From NCBI GenBank assembly GCA_030706265.1, contig JAUZOX010000048.1:1-11179 (forward strand): a stretch of 11,179 nt of DNA, written 5' to 3'. A program made the translations under genes and the position numbers. Below are positions 1 to 7,653 of this stretch, in pieces; position 1 is the stretch's first letter; each line of letters opens with the position of its first letter. A model generated the notes under the pieces. It was not told the DNA's origin. It searched no databases and worked only from the letters and a program-made list of their open reading frames with translations. The stretch comes from Bacteroidota bacterium (GTDB lineage Bacteria > Bacteroidota > Bacteroidia > Bacteroidales > Cfx3-03).

Positions 1-1573
1 GCTTAATGATGCGATCGTCGAAAGCGAAGAACGATTGCGTTATGTGGTAAAGGCATCGAGGGAGATGGTATGGGACATGGACGTGACCACCGGAACGGTC
101 AATTGGAATACCGGCGGGGAAAACCTCTTCGGATACTTTCCCAACCAGGTTGAAAACACACTGGACTGGTGGTCCCAGAAGCTGCACCCGGAGGAAAAGG
201 AGAAGGTATTGGAGGGATTCAATGATTTCCTGGCTTCAAAAGAAGAATCGTGGCACAGCGAATATCGCTTTGCCAACGGGGATGGCGGCTACACCTGGGT
301 GGCCGACAACGGTTGCGCACTGCGCGATGCCGACGGGAAGGCCTACCGGGTCATTGGTTCGATAATGGACATCTCGCAGCTGCACAAGGTCCAGGACGAT
401 TTGCTGCTTTCAAAAAAGCTGATCGAAGAAAGCGAGAAGCTGAAATCATCGCTGCTCGATAACATCAACCATGAACTGAGAACTCCCATGAACGGCATAC
501 TGGGATTTGCCGATTTGCTGGTCAACCAGGTCGAAAAGCCAGAAGCCAAAATTATGGTGGACAACATCCTGTACTCGGGCCGCAGGTTGCTTAACACCCT
601 CAAGTCGATCATGGACGTAGCCCAGCTGGCAAGCGGCAAATATCCGGTCCACCTGAGCTTAAACGATCTTTCGGTGATCATCCAGGACCGGCTTCACCAC
701 TACACTAAGATGGCTGAAGAAAAAGGGCTTTCTATCATCACCAATATTGACAATTCGGTGATAGCCAACGTGGATGCCCCGGGATTGGTAAATGTGCTGG
801 ATCACCTGGTCAACAATGCCGTCAAATTCACGCTAAAGGGATGGGTTGAAATCAGCACTAATTACGTGAAGTCGGACAACAAATCGTTGCCCTCCATCAG
901 CGTGAAAGATACCGGCATCGGCATCACACCCGACAAACAGAAAATCATCTTTCAGGACTTCCGCCAGGCCAGCGAAGGAAAGGACAGGAGTTACCAGGGC
1001 ACTGGACTGGGTCTGACCATTGTCCAAAGGATCATGGAGCTGCTGAACAGTGAAATCACTCTCAACAGCGAACCCGGCATTGGCAGTACCTTCACCCTTA
1101 TATTTCCGTCTGTCCCGTCCTCCCAAAAGATCGCCGGCCCCCTGGGACCTCCAGAAGTGTCAGTACCTCAACCTAAGCTGGAAGAGATCCTCTCGGAGGA
1201 GTATAAAGTGCTGATTGTGGAAGACGACAAGGTGAATGCCGAATTAACCAGCTTTTACCTCGAGGGGGTCGCAACGGTAGACATCGCCTATGACGGTGAA
1301 TCGGCAGTGAGGATGGCGGAACACAACAAATATTCGGCTATTCTGATGGATATCAACCTGGGTGTAGGCATGGACGGTTTCGAAGCCACCAAAAGAATCC
1401 GTCAACTGCAAGGTTATAAACACATTCCGATCATTGCAACCACAGGTTATACTTTGTATAACGAAATCGAACTGATCAAAAACTCAGGATTTACGGAGTA
1501 CCTGCCCAAGCCTTTTTCGAAAAAAGAGCTGATGACCAGCATCAAAAGGAATTCGCTGATCAACCAGTATTGA
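1..1573 (+). CDS. Hybrid sensor histidine kinase, PAS-HisKA-HATPase-REC (5' end outside window)
   Basis: The frame is open from base 2 (reading LNDAIVESEERLRYVVKAS) with no convincing start, so the gene begins upstream. The visible part is cytoplasmic, without membrane segments. Counting the codon at base 35 as residue 1: a PAS fold of the PAS_3 type lies at about 1-117, ending at MDISQLHKVQ. HisKA follows at about 136-200 with phospho-acceptor His146 in NINHELRTPMNGILGF. The HATPase at about 245-357 has Asn261 in the N box, DTGIGI at 292-297 and GTGLGL at 322-327. A receiver at about 390-505 has the acidic pair Asp397/Asp398, phospho-acceptor Asp439 in ILMDINLG, Thr469/Thr470 and Lys492. All catalytic residues seem intact. 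By family, it autophosphorylates on His and passes phosphate to its own receiver, usually as part of a phosphorelay needing a separate Hpt protein; none is visible here. A terminator follows, so it is probably a separate transcription unit from the downstream kinases. Signal and target are unknown. Confidence 0.93.
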   Translation, partial: LNDAIVESEERLRYVVKASREMVWDMDVTTGTVNWNTGGENLFGYFPNQVENTLDWWSQKLHPEEKEKVLEGFNDFLASKEESWHSEYRFANGDGGYTWVADNGCALRDADGKAYRVIGSIMDISQLHKVQDDLLLSKKLIEESEKLKSSLLDNINHELRTPMNGILGFADLLVNQVEKPEAKIMVDNILYSGRRLLNTLKSIMDVAQLASGKYPVHLSLNDLSVIIQDRLHHYTKMAEEKGLSIITNIDNSVIANVDAPGLVNVLDHLVNNAVKFTLKGWVEISTNYVKSDNKSLPSISVKDTGIGITPDKQKIIFQDFRQASEGKDRSYQGTGLGLTIVQRIMELLNSEITLNSEPGIGSTFTLIFPSVPSSQKIAGPLGPPEVSVPQPKLEEILSEEYKVLIVEDDKVNAELTSFYLEGVATVDIAYDGESAVRMAEHNKYSAILMDINLGVGMDGFEATKRIRQLQGYKHIPIIATTGYTLYNEIELIKNSGFTEYLPKPFSKKELMTSIKRNSLINQY

Positions 1574-1600
1574 CTCCTCGTTCCCGCCTGAAAAAAGAAA

Positions 1601-1630
1601 GCAGGCAACCTCCGCTTGCCTGCTCATTTT
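1601..1630 (+). terminator. Rho-independent terminator of the hybrid kinase gene
   Basis: A perfect 8-bp stem (GCAGGCAA at 1601-1608 and TTGCCTGC at 1616-1623) encloses a 7-nt loop and is followed by TCATTTT. An A-rich run (1591-1600) precedes it. It begins 27 bp after the stop codon, the expected position for an intrinsic terminator. The U tract is short and interrupted, so efficiency cannot be judged. Confidence 0.75.
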
Positions 1631-1935
1631 GAATAAAGCCAAAGCTTTGTAACAAACAAATCACAGGTCAACATTAACCCCGGCAGGGTTAGGTGGTGCG
1701 TTGTTGCTACTGCGTAAAAAAAGGAGATGGAAGAAAGCAATGGGACGGAATGCAATAGTTATCAAAACCTTCCATCCAATGACAAAAAAAATATTAATAA
1801 TAAAAATAGGGCGCAACTGATGTTATTATGATAAACAATACTATATTTATGGCTTCAAATTACAGCATGACTTTTCCTGATTACTACCTTGCCTGTCCCG
1901 TTTTTTGCTTGTTTCCATAGCTTGTCATGTCAAAA

Positions 1936-1969
1936 TTTGAGAGCGGTTTTTGGGGGTTTATTACGTTTA
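1936..1969 (+). promoter_or_regulatory. Candidate Bacteroidota-type promoter for the membrane kinase
   Basis: TTTG at 1936-1939 and TACGTTTA at 1962-1969 resemble the Bacteroidota -33 (TTTG) and -7 (TAnnTTTG) elements, with a 22-bp spacer, which is at the long end of the usual range. The last base of the -7 element is A instead of G. Transcription would start only about 10-15 nt before the ATG, giving a very short leader. Such motifs arise easily by chance in A/T-rich DNA. Confidence 0.3.
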
Positions 1970-1978
1970 TTTACGAAC

Positions 1979-1983
1979 AGGAG
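1979..1983 (+). promoter_or_regulatory. Shine-Dalgarno sequence AGGAG
   Basis: AGGAG ends six bases before the ATG at 1990. It supports that start codon, and it is notable because the other three starts in this gene group have no comparable sequence. Confidence 0.6.
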
Positions 1984-1989
1984 TAAGAA

Positions 1990-4900
1990 ATGCAAATATC
2001 TAACACAAAAAAATCTGCTTTTACCCTGATATCCATCTTCCTGGTCTCAGCCCTGCTCCTCTGTATCGGCGGCAACCTGCTTTACCGTTATCAGAAAAAA
2101 AATATTACGTTTGAAAAGCACAACGAACTGACTGCAATCGGCAAATTAAAGGTGGACCTGATCATGAACTGGCGCAATGAACGCCTTTCGGATGCCCGTT
2201 CGCTATTTCGCAACCGGACGCTGATCAGTCAGATCGACGGTTTGCTCAAGGGGGGCAACTACCGGGAGAATTACCGCGCGGTAAAAAACTGGTCGGGTTC
2301 CTTGTCGACGGACATACCGGATTGTACCCTGATTTTGTTGTCGGACAGTCATGGCAAAACCATATTTAACAACAATCTATCCGCACCCATGACCGGGGCT
2401 GAAGAAGAAATCCTGAAGCAGGCCAAAGCTGAAGGGAAGATTGTCTGCACGGACCTGAAACGATACAGCGACAGGAAATTCAATTTTGACATTGCCGTTC
2501 CCCTTTATCTGGACCCACGGAAACACCTTGGCTTGGTGGGAGCAGCCCTGTTACGCATCGATCCCTATACCCTGCTTTATACCGATATTCTCAAATGGCC
2601 AACCAGTAGCCTGAGCAGTGAGATTTACCTGGCCCGCCGCGAAGGCGACAGCGTACTGTACCTTACCGGATTAAACCTTCAAAGGAAAATATTTTTTAAC
2701 CGTCAGATCGCATTATCCGATAAGTTTTCATTCGTGGTACAGGCTTTCAAAGGCGACAACAATATCATTGAAGGAACGGATCCCAAAGGAATACGGGTCC
2801 TCGGAGATATCATCCATGTTCCCGATTCGGAATGGTACATCATCACCAAGATCAATTCGGATGAGATTGCACAACCCATCATCGCCCTGGCTACCTGGAT
2901 CATTATCATTGTAATACTGTTGATTATGGTTGAAGCACTCCTCATTTTTGCGGTATGGAGGCACCAGCTCAATAAATCAGACAGGGACCGACTGGCCTTA
3001 TTACAACATTTCGATTACCTGGTTAAATATGCAAACGACATCATCATCCTCTCCGACATCAAAGGGAACATTTATGAAGTAAACGATAAGGCAATCAGTT
3101 CATACAACTATACCAGCCAGGAATTGGTCAGAATGAACCTGAGCCAGCTGCAGCCCTCCAAAACAAACGATGTTCTGGAACAGCAACTGTTATCCGCAAA
3201 CGAGAAAGAGGGTTTCAGGTACGAATCGATCCAGATGGGCAAGGACAACAACGTTTTCCCGGTTGAAATTAGCGGCCGGATCATGAACATCAAAAACAGA
3301 AAATACATCCAACTGATTATCCGTGACATCACGGAACGGAAGAAAGCCGAAGAAGAGATTTCCAGTTATCAACAACACCTGCAGGAGCTGGTCGATGAAC
3401 AGACTCTGGGTATGAAGAAGCTGAACCTGCAACTTCACGAAGACATAGCCGGCCGGAAATTGGTTGAGGCCAAATTACGGGAGAGTGAACAGCGGTTGAG
3501 CTTCCATTTTGAGAACTCCCCTCTAGCTGTGGTCGAACTGAACGCGGATGCGCTGATTACCCAGTGGAATAAGGAAGCGGAGCGCATATTCGGGTGGAAA
3601 GCCTCGGAAACGATCGGCAAGACGCTGGAATCGCTGGAAATGGTATACGAACAGGATATTCCGGCTGTAAGCGGGGTCATGGACAGGCTCACAAGCGGAA
3701 ATGAAAACGTGGTTATCTCCTCGAACCGGAATTACACCAAAACGGGAGAGCTCATCGATTGTGTGTGGTATAACTCCATCCTTTTAGACGAATCCTCGAA
3801 AATGGTTTCCGTGATGTCGCTCGTTGAAGACATTACCGACCGGAAGAAAGCAGAAAACGATCTCCGGAAGTTATCATGGGCGGTGGAGCAAAGCCCCGTC
3901 TCGATTGTGATCACCGACCTGAACGGGATTATCGAGTACAGCAATCCCAAGGTGAGCAGCATAACGGGGTACACCCCGGAGGAATTAAAAGGGAAAAGGT
4001 CCAATTTATTCAAATCGGGAGAGACCCCCGTTGAAGTATACGCTGAGCTGTGGGAAGCAATCTCTGCGGGGAAAGAGTGGCAGGGAGAGTTTCACAACCG
4101 GAAGAAAAACGGCGAACTATACTGGGAAGCAGCTTCCATTTCACCGATCATGGATGTCAAAGGGAATATCACCCATTTCATGGCTATAAAGGAAGATATC
4201 ACCCATCGCAAGATAGTTGAGGCAGAACTCAAGAAGGCCAAAACCGAACTTGAAATACGGGTCCAGGAAAGGACTGCCGAGCTGGCCAAGTCGGAAGAGC
4301 GGTTCAGAAGCACCCTTGACAACTTGATCGAAGGTTGCATGTTCATCGGGTATGACTGGAAGTTCATTTACATTAACGATGCTACCACTAAGCAATTCCA
4401 TCAATCCAGGGATTACTTCATCGGGCACGATCTAATGCACTCCTTATCGGATAAGAAAATGGTGCATACGGTAAAAGGCTTTAAGGTTTCGATGGAGCTA
4501 CGCAGACATAATCACTTTGTTGAAAAAGTTGATTTCGCAGACGGCACGGTCAAATGGTTTGATTTTCACGTTGAACCTGTGAGCGAAGGGATCTTCGTCA
4601 TGTCGTCGGACATTACCGAACGCATCAGGGCGGAAAAGGCATTGAAGGCCCAGAGCCTTTACCACAAGAACCTGCTCGAAGCAAGCCTTGATCCGCTGGT
4701 GACTATCGGTCCGGACGGCAAGATCACCGATGTGAATGCGGCTACTGAGAAGGTGACGGGATATCCGAGAGAAAAACTCATCGGGACCGATTTCTCGGAA
4801 TGTTTCACCGACCCTGAGAGCGCCCGTCGGGGTTACCAGGAGATGTTCCGCAAAGGTTCGGTCCATGACTTTCCATTGGAGATACGGCACCAGGACGGAC

Positions 4901-6126
4901 ATGTAACTTCGGTAATCTACAATGCCTCGCTCTATAAGGATGAAAACGGTAAAGTAGCGGGGGCTGTAGCCGCTGCACACGACGTGACGGAACAAAAACG
5001 CATCATCGACAAGCTTCGTGCAAGCAGGGAAGGCTTCAGAATCCTGGCCGAATCGATTCCCCAGTTTGTATGGATTGCAAAGGCGGACGGCACATTCAAT
5101 TATTTCAACCAAAGATGGGTTGAGTATACGGGACTGAAGGTAGAAGAGAGCCTCGGGGAGGAATGGCTTAAACCTTTCCATCCTGTTGACAAACAGATAG
5201 CCAGTGATAAATGGCAAGCTTCTATCGAGACCGGTGAAAAATACGATCTGACCAGCCGATTGAGAAAATATGACGGGGAATATCACTGGTTTGTAATCAG
5301 GGGGGTGCCTATCTATGACAGATCTAAAAAAATCGTCAACTGGTATGGAACGTGTACCGATATCGACAGCCAGAAACAGGTAGAAAGGGAGATCAAGAAA
5401 CTCAACGACGAATTGGAGCAAAGGGTTTATGAAAGGACATTCCAGCTGCAGAATGCTAATAAAGAGCTGGAGGCGTTTTCTTACTCTGTTTCGCACGACC
5501 TGCGCGCCCCGCTTCGGAGTATTGACGGGTGGAGTATGGCCCTTCTGGAAGACTGTTTTGATCAACTCGACCAGCAGGGACGCGGATATCTGACAAGGGT
5601 GAGGACAGAGACGCAGCGTATGGGAATCTTGATCGACGACCTCTTAAAGCTCTCGCGGGTTAGCCGTACTGAAATGACAAAGGAAAAAGTGGACCTTTCG
5701 GCCCTTGCCTGGAATATTGCAAACCGCCTGCTGAAAACGATAAGTGATAAACCTTACGAAGTCATCATCCATCCGGGGATGGTTGCCGAAGGGGACCCCA
5801 ATATGCTGGACATTGCGCTCACCAACCTGTTTGACAATGCTTTCAAATTCTCTTCGCTGCAAGCCAAACCGCGGATAGAGTTCGGACAATCAAAGCTGAA
5901 AGGGAAACCCGTCTACTGGATAAAAGACAACGGGGTGGGATTTGACATGTCGTATTCCAAAAACCTCTTTGGTGCATTCCAACGTATGCACAAACAATCT
6001 GAATTCCCGGGTACCGGAGTTGGCCTGGCAACGGTACAGCGGATCATCAGCAGGCATGACGGCCGCATATGGGCTGAATCGACTGTAAACAAAGGAACTA
6101 CATTTTACTTTTCAATAACATACTGA
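1990..6126 (+). CDS. Membrane sensor histidine kinase: double Cache-like sensor, six PAS domains, HisKA, HATPase
   Basis: A 1378-aa kinase anchored by two membrane segments (about 11-32 and 297-323). The roughly 265-residue part between them should face the periplasm. It resembles a double Cache ligand sensor: LILLSDSHGKTIF near 114, LGLVGAALLRIDPYTLLY near 180, and a second subdomain ending VPDSEWYIITKINSDEI near 277. Six PAS/PAC units follow at about 334-450, 498-620, 623-740, 768-880, 886-1003 and 1010-1127, most ending in DITxR-like motifs. Helical linkers lie at about 450-497 and 740-770. A coiled coil (about 1130-1165) leads to HisKA with His1169 in SVSHDLRAPLR. The HATPase has Asn1283 in FDNAFKF, DNGVGF at 1313-1318 and GTGVGL at 1341-1346. 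There is no receiver, so phosphate must go to another protein; the regulator gene four bases downstream is the obvious candidate. The ATG at 1990 is supported by AGGAG and the immediate membrane anchor. No heme, flavin or bilin signature was recognised. The ligand is unknown. Confidence 0.93.
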   Translation: MQISNTKKSAFTLISIFLVSALLLCIGGNLLYRYQKKNITFEKHNELTAIGKLKVDLIMNWRNERLSDARSLFRNRTLISQIDGLLKGGNYRENYRAVKNWSGSLSTDIPDCTLILLSDSHGKTIFNNNLSAPMTGAEEEILKQAKAEGKIVCTDLKRYSDRKFNFDIAVPLYLDPRKHLGLVGAALLRIDPYTLLYTDILKWPTSSLSSEIYLARREGDSVLYLTGLNLQRKIFFNRQIALSDKFSFVVQAFKGDNNIIEGTDPKGIRVLGDIIHVPDSEWYIITKINSDEIAQPIIALATWIIIIVILLIMVEALLIFAVWRHQLNKSDRDRLALLQHFDYLVKYANDIIILSDIKGNIYEVNDKAISSYNYTSQELVRMNLSQLQPSKTNDVLEQQLLSANEKEGFRYESIQMGKDNNVFPVEISGRIMNIKNRKYIQLIIRDITERKKAEEEISSYQQHLQELVDEQTLGMKKLNLQLHEDIAGRKLVEAKLRESEQRLSFHFENSPLAVVELNADALITQWNKEAERIFGWKASETIGKTLESLEMVYEQDIPAVSGVMDRLTSGNENVVISSNRNYTKTGELIDCVWYNSILLDESSKMVSVMSLVEDITDRKKAENDLRKLSWAVEQSPVSIVITDLNGIIEYSNPKVSSITGYTPEELKGKRSNLFKSGETPVEVYAELWEAISAGKEWQGEFHNRKKNGELYWEAASISPIMDVKGNITHFMAIKEDITHRKIVEAELKKAKTELEIRVQERTAELAKSEERFRSTLDNLIEGCMFIGYDWKFIYINDATTKQFHQSRDYFIGHDLMHSLSDKKMVHTVKGFKVSMELRRHNHFVEKVDFADGTVKWFDFHVEPVSEGIFVMSSDITERIRAEKALKAQSLYHKNLLEASLDPLVTIGPDGKITDVNAATEKVTGYPREKLIGTDFSECFTDPESARRGYQEMFRKGSVHDFPLEIRHQDGHVTSVIYNASLYKDENGKVAGAVAAAHDVTEQKRIIDKLRASREGFRILAESIPQFVWIAKADGTFNYFNQRWVEYTGLKVEESLGEEWLKPFHPVDKQIASDKWQASIETGEKYDLTSRLRKYDGEYHWFVIRGVPIYDRSKKIVNWYGTCTDIDSQKQVEREIKKLNDELEQRVYERTFQLQNANKELEAFSYSVSHDLRAPLRSIDGWSMALLEDCFDQLDQQGRGYLTRVRTETQRMGILIDDLLKLSRVSRTEMTKEKVDLSALAWNIANRLLKTISDKPYEVIIHPGMVAEGDPNMLDIALTNLFDNAFKFSSLQAKPRIEFGQSKLKGKPVYWIKDNGVGFDMSYSKNLFGAFQRMHKQSEFPGTGVGLATVQRIISRHDGRIWAESTVNKGTTFYFSITY

Positions 6127-6130
6127 TCTT

Positions 6131-6586
6131 ATGAATTCAAAAACCATCCTCCTGGTTGAGGATAACAAGAGTGATATTGAGCTGACAAAGCGCGCTCTGA
6201 AAAGAGAACACATCATGAACGAAATCACCGTTGTTGAAGACGGAAAAGAGGCGCTTGACTACATGTTTGGCACTGGAGCCTATGCAGGGAGAGACCTGTC
6301 AAAGATGCCTACGTTGGTTTTGCTGGACATTAAACTTCCGATCATAGATGGTTTGGAAGTACTGAAGCGTATTCGTGCCGATGAGCGAACACACCGTCAG
6401 GTTGTTGTAATCCTGACCTCCTCGAAAGAAGAACACGACTTGATAACCGGCTACGATCTTGGAGTAAATGGCTATATTCGCAAACCGGTGGATTTCATCC
6501 AGTTTGCCGAAGCCATAAAATATCTGGGTTTGTATTGGCTTGTAGTAAACGAACCACCCCCTACAGGAAATTTCGGAACAAAGTAA
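6131..6586 (+). CDS. Rcp1-like single-domain response regulator
   Basis: A 151-aa protein made of one receiver domain and no output domain. The acidic pocket is Glu10/Asp11 (LLVEDNKSD), the phospho-acceptor is Asp66 in LVLLDIKLP, the switch hydroxyls are Thr96/Ser97 in ILTSS, and the invariant lysine is Lys118 in YIRKPV. The C-terminal LGLYWLVVNEPPP is typical of the family of Rcp1, the phosphate acceptor of the cyanobacterial phytochrome Cph1, where this segment helps dimerisation. Its ATG is four bases after the stop of the membrane kinase, with no Shine-Dalgarno sequence between, so translation is probably coupled and that kinase is the likely phosphodonor. By family it acts as a phosphate shuttle or through protein contact, not by binding DNA. 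The kinase partner here is not a phytochrome, which shows that this receiver family is not restricted to light sensing. Family assignment is secure; partner assignment is inferred from position. Confidence 0.93.
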   Translation: MNSKTILLVEDNKSDIELTKRALKREHIMNEITVVEDGKEALDYMFGTGAYAGRDLSKMPTLVLLDIKLPIIDGLEVLKRIRADERTHRQVVVILTSSKEEHDLITGYDLGVNGYIRKPVDFIQFAEAIKYLGLYWLVVNEPPPTGNFGTK

Positions 6587-6675
6587 TACAAATCAATAAA
6601 TGATGGTTTCATGTTTTAACAGTGTATTAATACTGAGAATGTTCATCAATTTAATCATTTGCTAAAAACGACCTT
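6587..6675. other. Short A/T-rich gap between the two signalling gene pairs
   Basis: This 89-bp gap has no coding potential. It holds an imperfect palindrome around TATTAATA at about 6620-6635 (CAGTG / CTG flanks), which lacks a U tract and is too weak to call a terminator. TTTG occurs at 6658-6661, about 15 bp before the next ATG, but without a matching upstream element. A separate promoter for the downstream pair is possible but not demonstrated, so all four genes could be one operon. Confidence 0.4.
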
Positions 6676-7653
6676 ATGGAAAAACCAATACATATATTGA
6701 TTATCGAAGATAATGAAAGCGACGCGGAACTCATTGTCAGGCACCTTATGAAAGCCGAACGCAATATCACCTACGAGATAGTGGATAACGATCTGCAGAT
6801 GAAGTCGGCACTTGAGTTCCATCAATGTGATATTGTCATTTGTGATTATTCACTGCCACAGTTCAATGCTGTCGAGGCATTGCGAAAGTTTAAGGAATTT
6901 CAGATTGACATCCCCTTTATTGTGGTTTCAGGTGCAGTCGGGGAAGAAACCGCAGTCGAGGTTATGAAAGCGGGTGCGCATGATTATGTAATGAAAGACA
7001 ATCTAACGCGATTGGTACCTGTCTTCCATCGTGAACTTGCCGAAGCGGAAATGAGACGTAAACATAAAACCGCGGAGAAGCAAATCCTGCTTCAGGCCCA
7101 ATTGCTAGACCTGATCAGCCAATCGGTTATCATGGTCGACAAATCCAATATTATCACATACTGGAACAAGGCTTCAGAGTATCTGTACGGTTGGTCTGCC
7201 GACGAGGTCATAGGACTAAATTTAAAAGAGGTCCTAATCCAGCATGCTTCCGTGCATGCATTCTCGCATGATATAAAGAAGAGTATGTTCAAAGGTGAGA
7301 ACTGGTCATTTGAGATGACGGTCATCAAAAAAGACGGTTCTTCGGTTCCAATCTTCACCACCCATACCCCCATACTGGATCAGAACGGAGAGCTGAATGC
7401 AGTCATCGGTATTTCTTACGATATCATAGAACGCAAGAAGACGGAGGAAGCGATGTTGAGAAAGATCGAAGAGCTTGCTACTTCAAATGAGGAGTTGAAC
7501 CGGATAAACCGGGTTACCATCAGCCGGGAGATGCGCATGATAGAATTAAAACAGCTGTGCAACGATTATGCATCGTTGCTTGGCATCGACCGGCCTTTTC
7601 CTTTGGCCTTTTTAAAAGAAACTGATCATCAAAAACGACAAAGACATGACTGA
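6676..7653 (+). CDS. Receiver-PAS protein with a conserved-looking helical tail and no kinase domain
   Basis: A 325-aa soluble protein. The receiver (about 5-125) has Glu11/Asp12 (IIEDNESD), phospho-acceptor Asp57 in IVICDYSLP, Ser85 in VVSGAVGEE and Lys107 in YVMKDN, all consistent with a working domain. Its SGAVGEExAVEVMKAGAxDYVMKDNL run is usual for receivers fused to PAS or kinase modules. A PAS domain follows (about 135-254, ending YDIIERKKTEE), then a helix (about 255-303) with ISREMRMIELKQLCNDY and a short end, LGIDRPFPLAFLKE. Comparable sequence usually links PAS to HisKA or ends REC-PAS proteins; no HisKA or HATPase follows. Its last 8 bp overlap the start of the next kinase gene, so co-translation and a shared pathway are likely. 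It may receive phosphate and change the state of that kinase, or be an adaptor. No effector domain is visible. The ATG at 6676 has no Shine-Dalgarno sequence but sits right before the receiver. Confidence 0.9.
   Translation: MEKPIHILIIEDNESDAELIVRHLMKAERNITYEIVDNDLQMKSALEFHQCDIVICDYSLPQFNAVEALRKFKEFQIDIPFIVVSGAVGEETAVEVMKAGAHDYVMKDNLTRLVPVFHRELAEAEMRRKHKTAEKQILLQAQLLDLISQSVIMVDKSNIITYWNKASEYLYGWSADEVIGLNLKEVLIQHASVHAFSHDIKKSMFKGENWSFEMTVIKKDGSSVPIFTTHTPILDQNGELNAVIGISYDIIERKKTEEAMLRKIEELATSNEELNRINRVTISREMRMIELKQLCNDYASLLGIDRPFPLAFLKETDHQKRQRHD
7646..7653 (+). promoter_or_regulatory. 8-bp gene overlap (ATGACTGA)
   Basis: The kinase ATG (7646-7648) precedes the receiver-PAS stop TGA (7651-7653) in another frame. 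With no Shine-Dalgarno sequence nearby, re-initiation by ribosomes ending the upstream gene is the likely way the kinase is translated, which would tie the amounts of both proteins. Confidence 0.7.

Larger units (their letters stand above)
1631..1989. other. Non-coding intergenic region upstream of the membrane kinase
   Basis: No plausible coding frame was found here. A small hairpin, TAACCC (1675-1680, preceded by T) and GGGTTA (1686-1691) around CGGCA, has no U tract and so does not look like a terminator. A wider 8-bp inverted repeat pairs GATGGAAG (1726-1733) with CTTCCATC (1769-1776) across 35 nt. The stretch at about 1780-1815 is very A/T-rich. The right end carries a candidate promoter and ribosome binding site for the next gene. 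The region could hold regulator sites or a structured 5' leader, but the sequence gives no recognised riboswitch or small-RNA signature. Confidence 0.5.

Noticed and set aside
1990..2090. Lipoprotein signal for the membrane kinase (Cys25 after LLL)
   Set aside because: Leucine just before the cysteine does not fit the lipobox, and the segment is better explained as the first membrane helix of a two-helix sensor kinase.
4498..5565. A 355-codon open frame on the minus strand inside the membrane kinase gene
   Set aside because: It lies fully antisense to a well-supported PAS-containing coding region, has no recognisable domain and no start context. Long antisense frames arise from codon bias in genes of this base composition.
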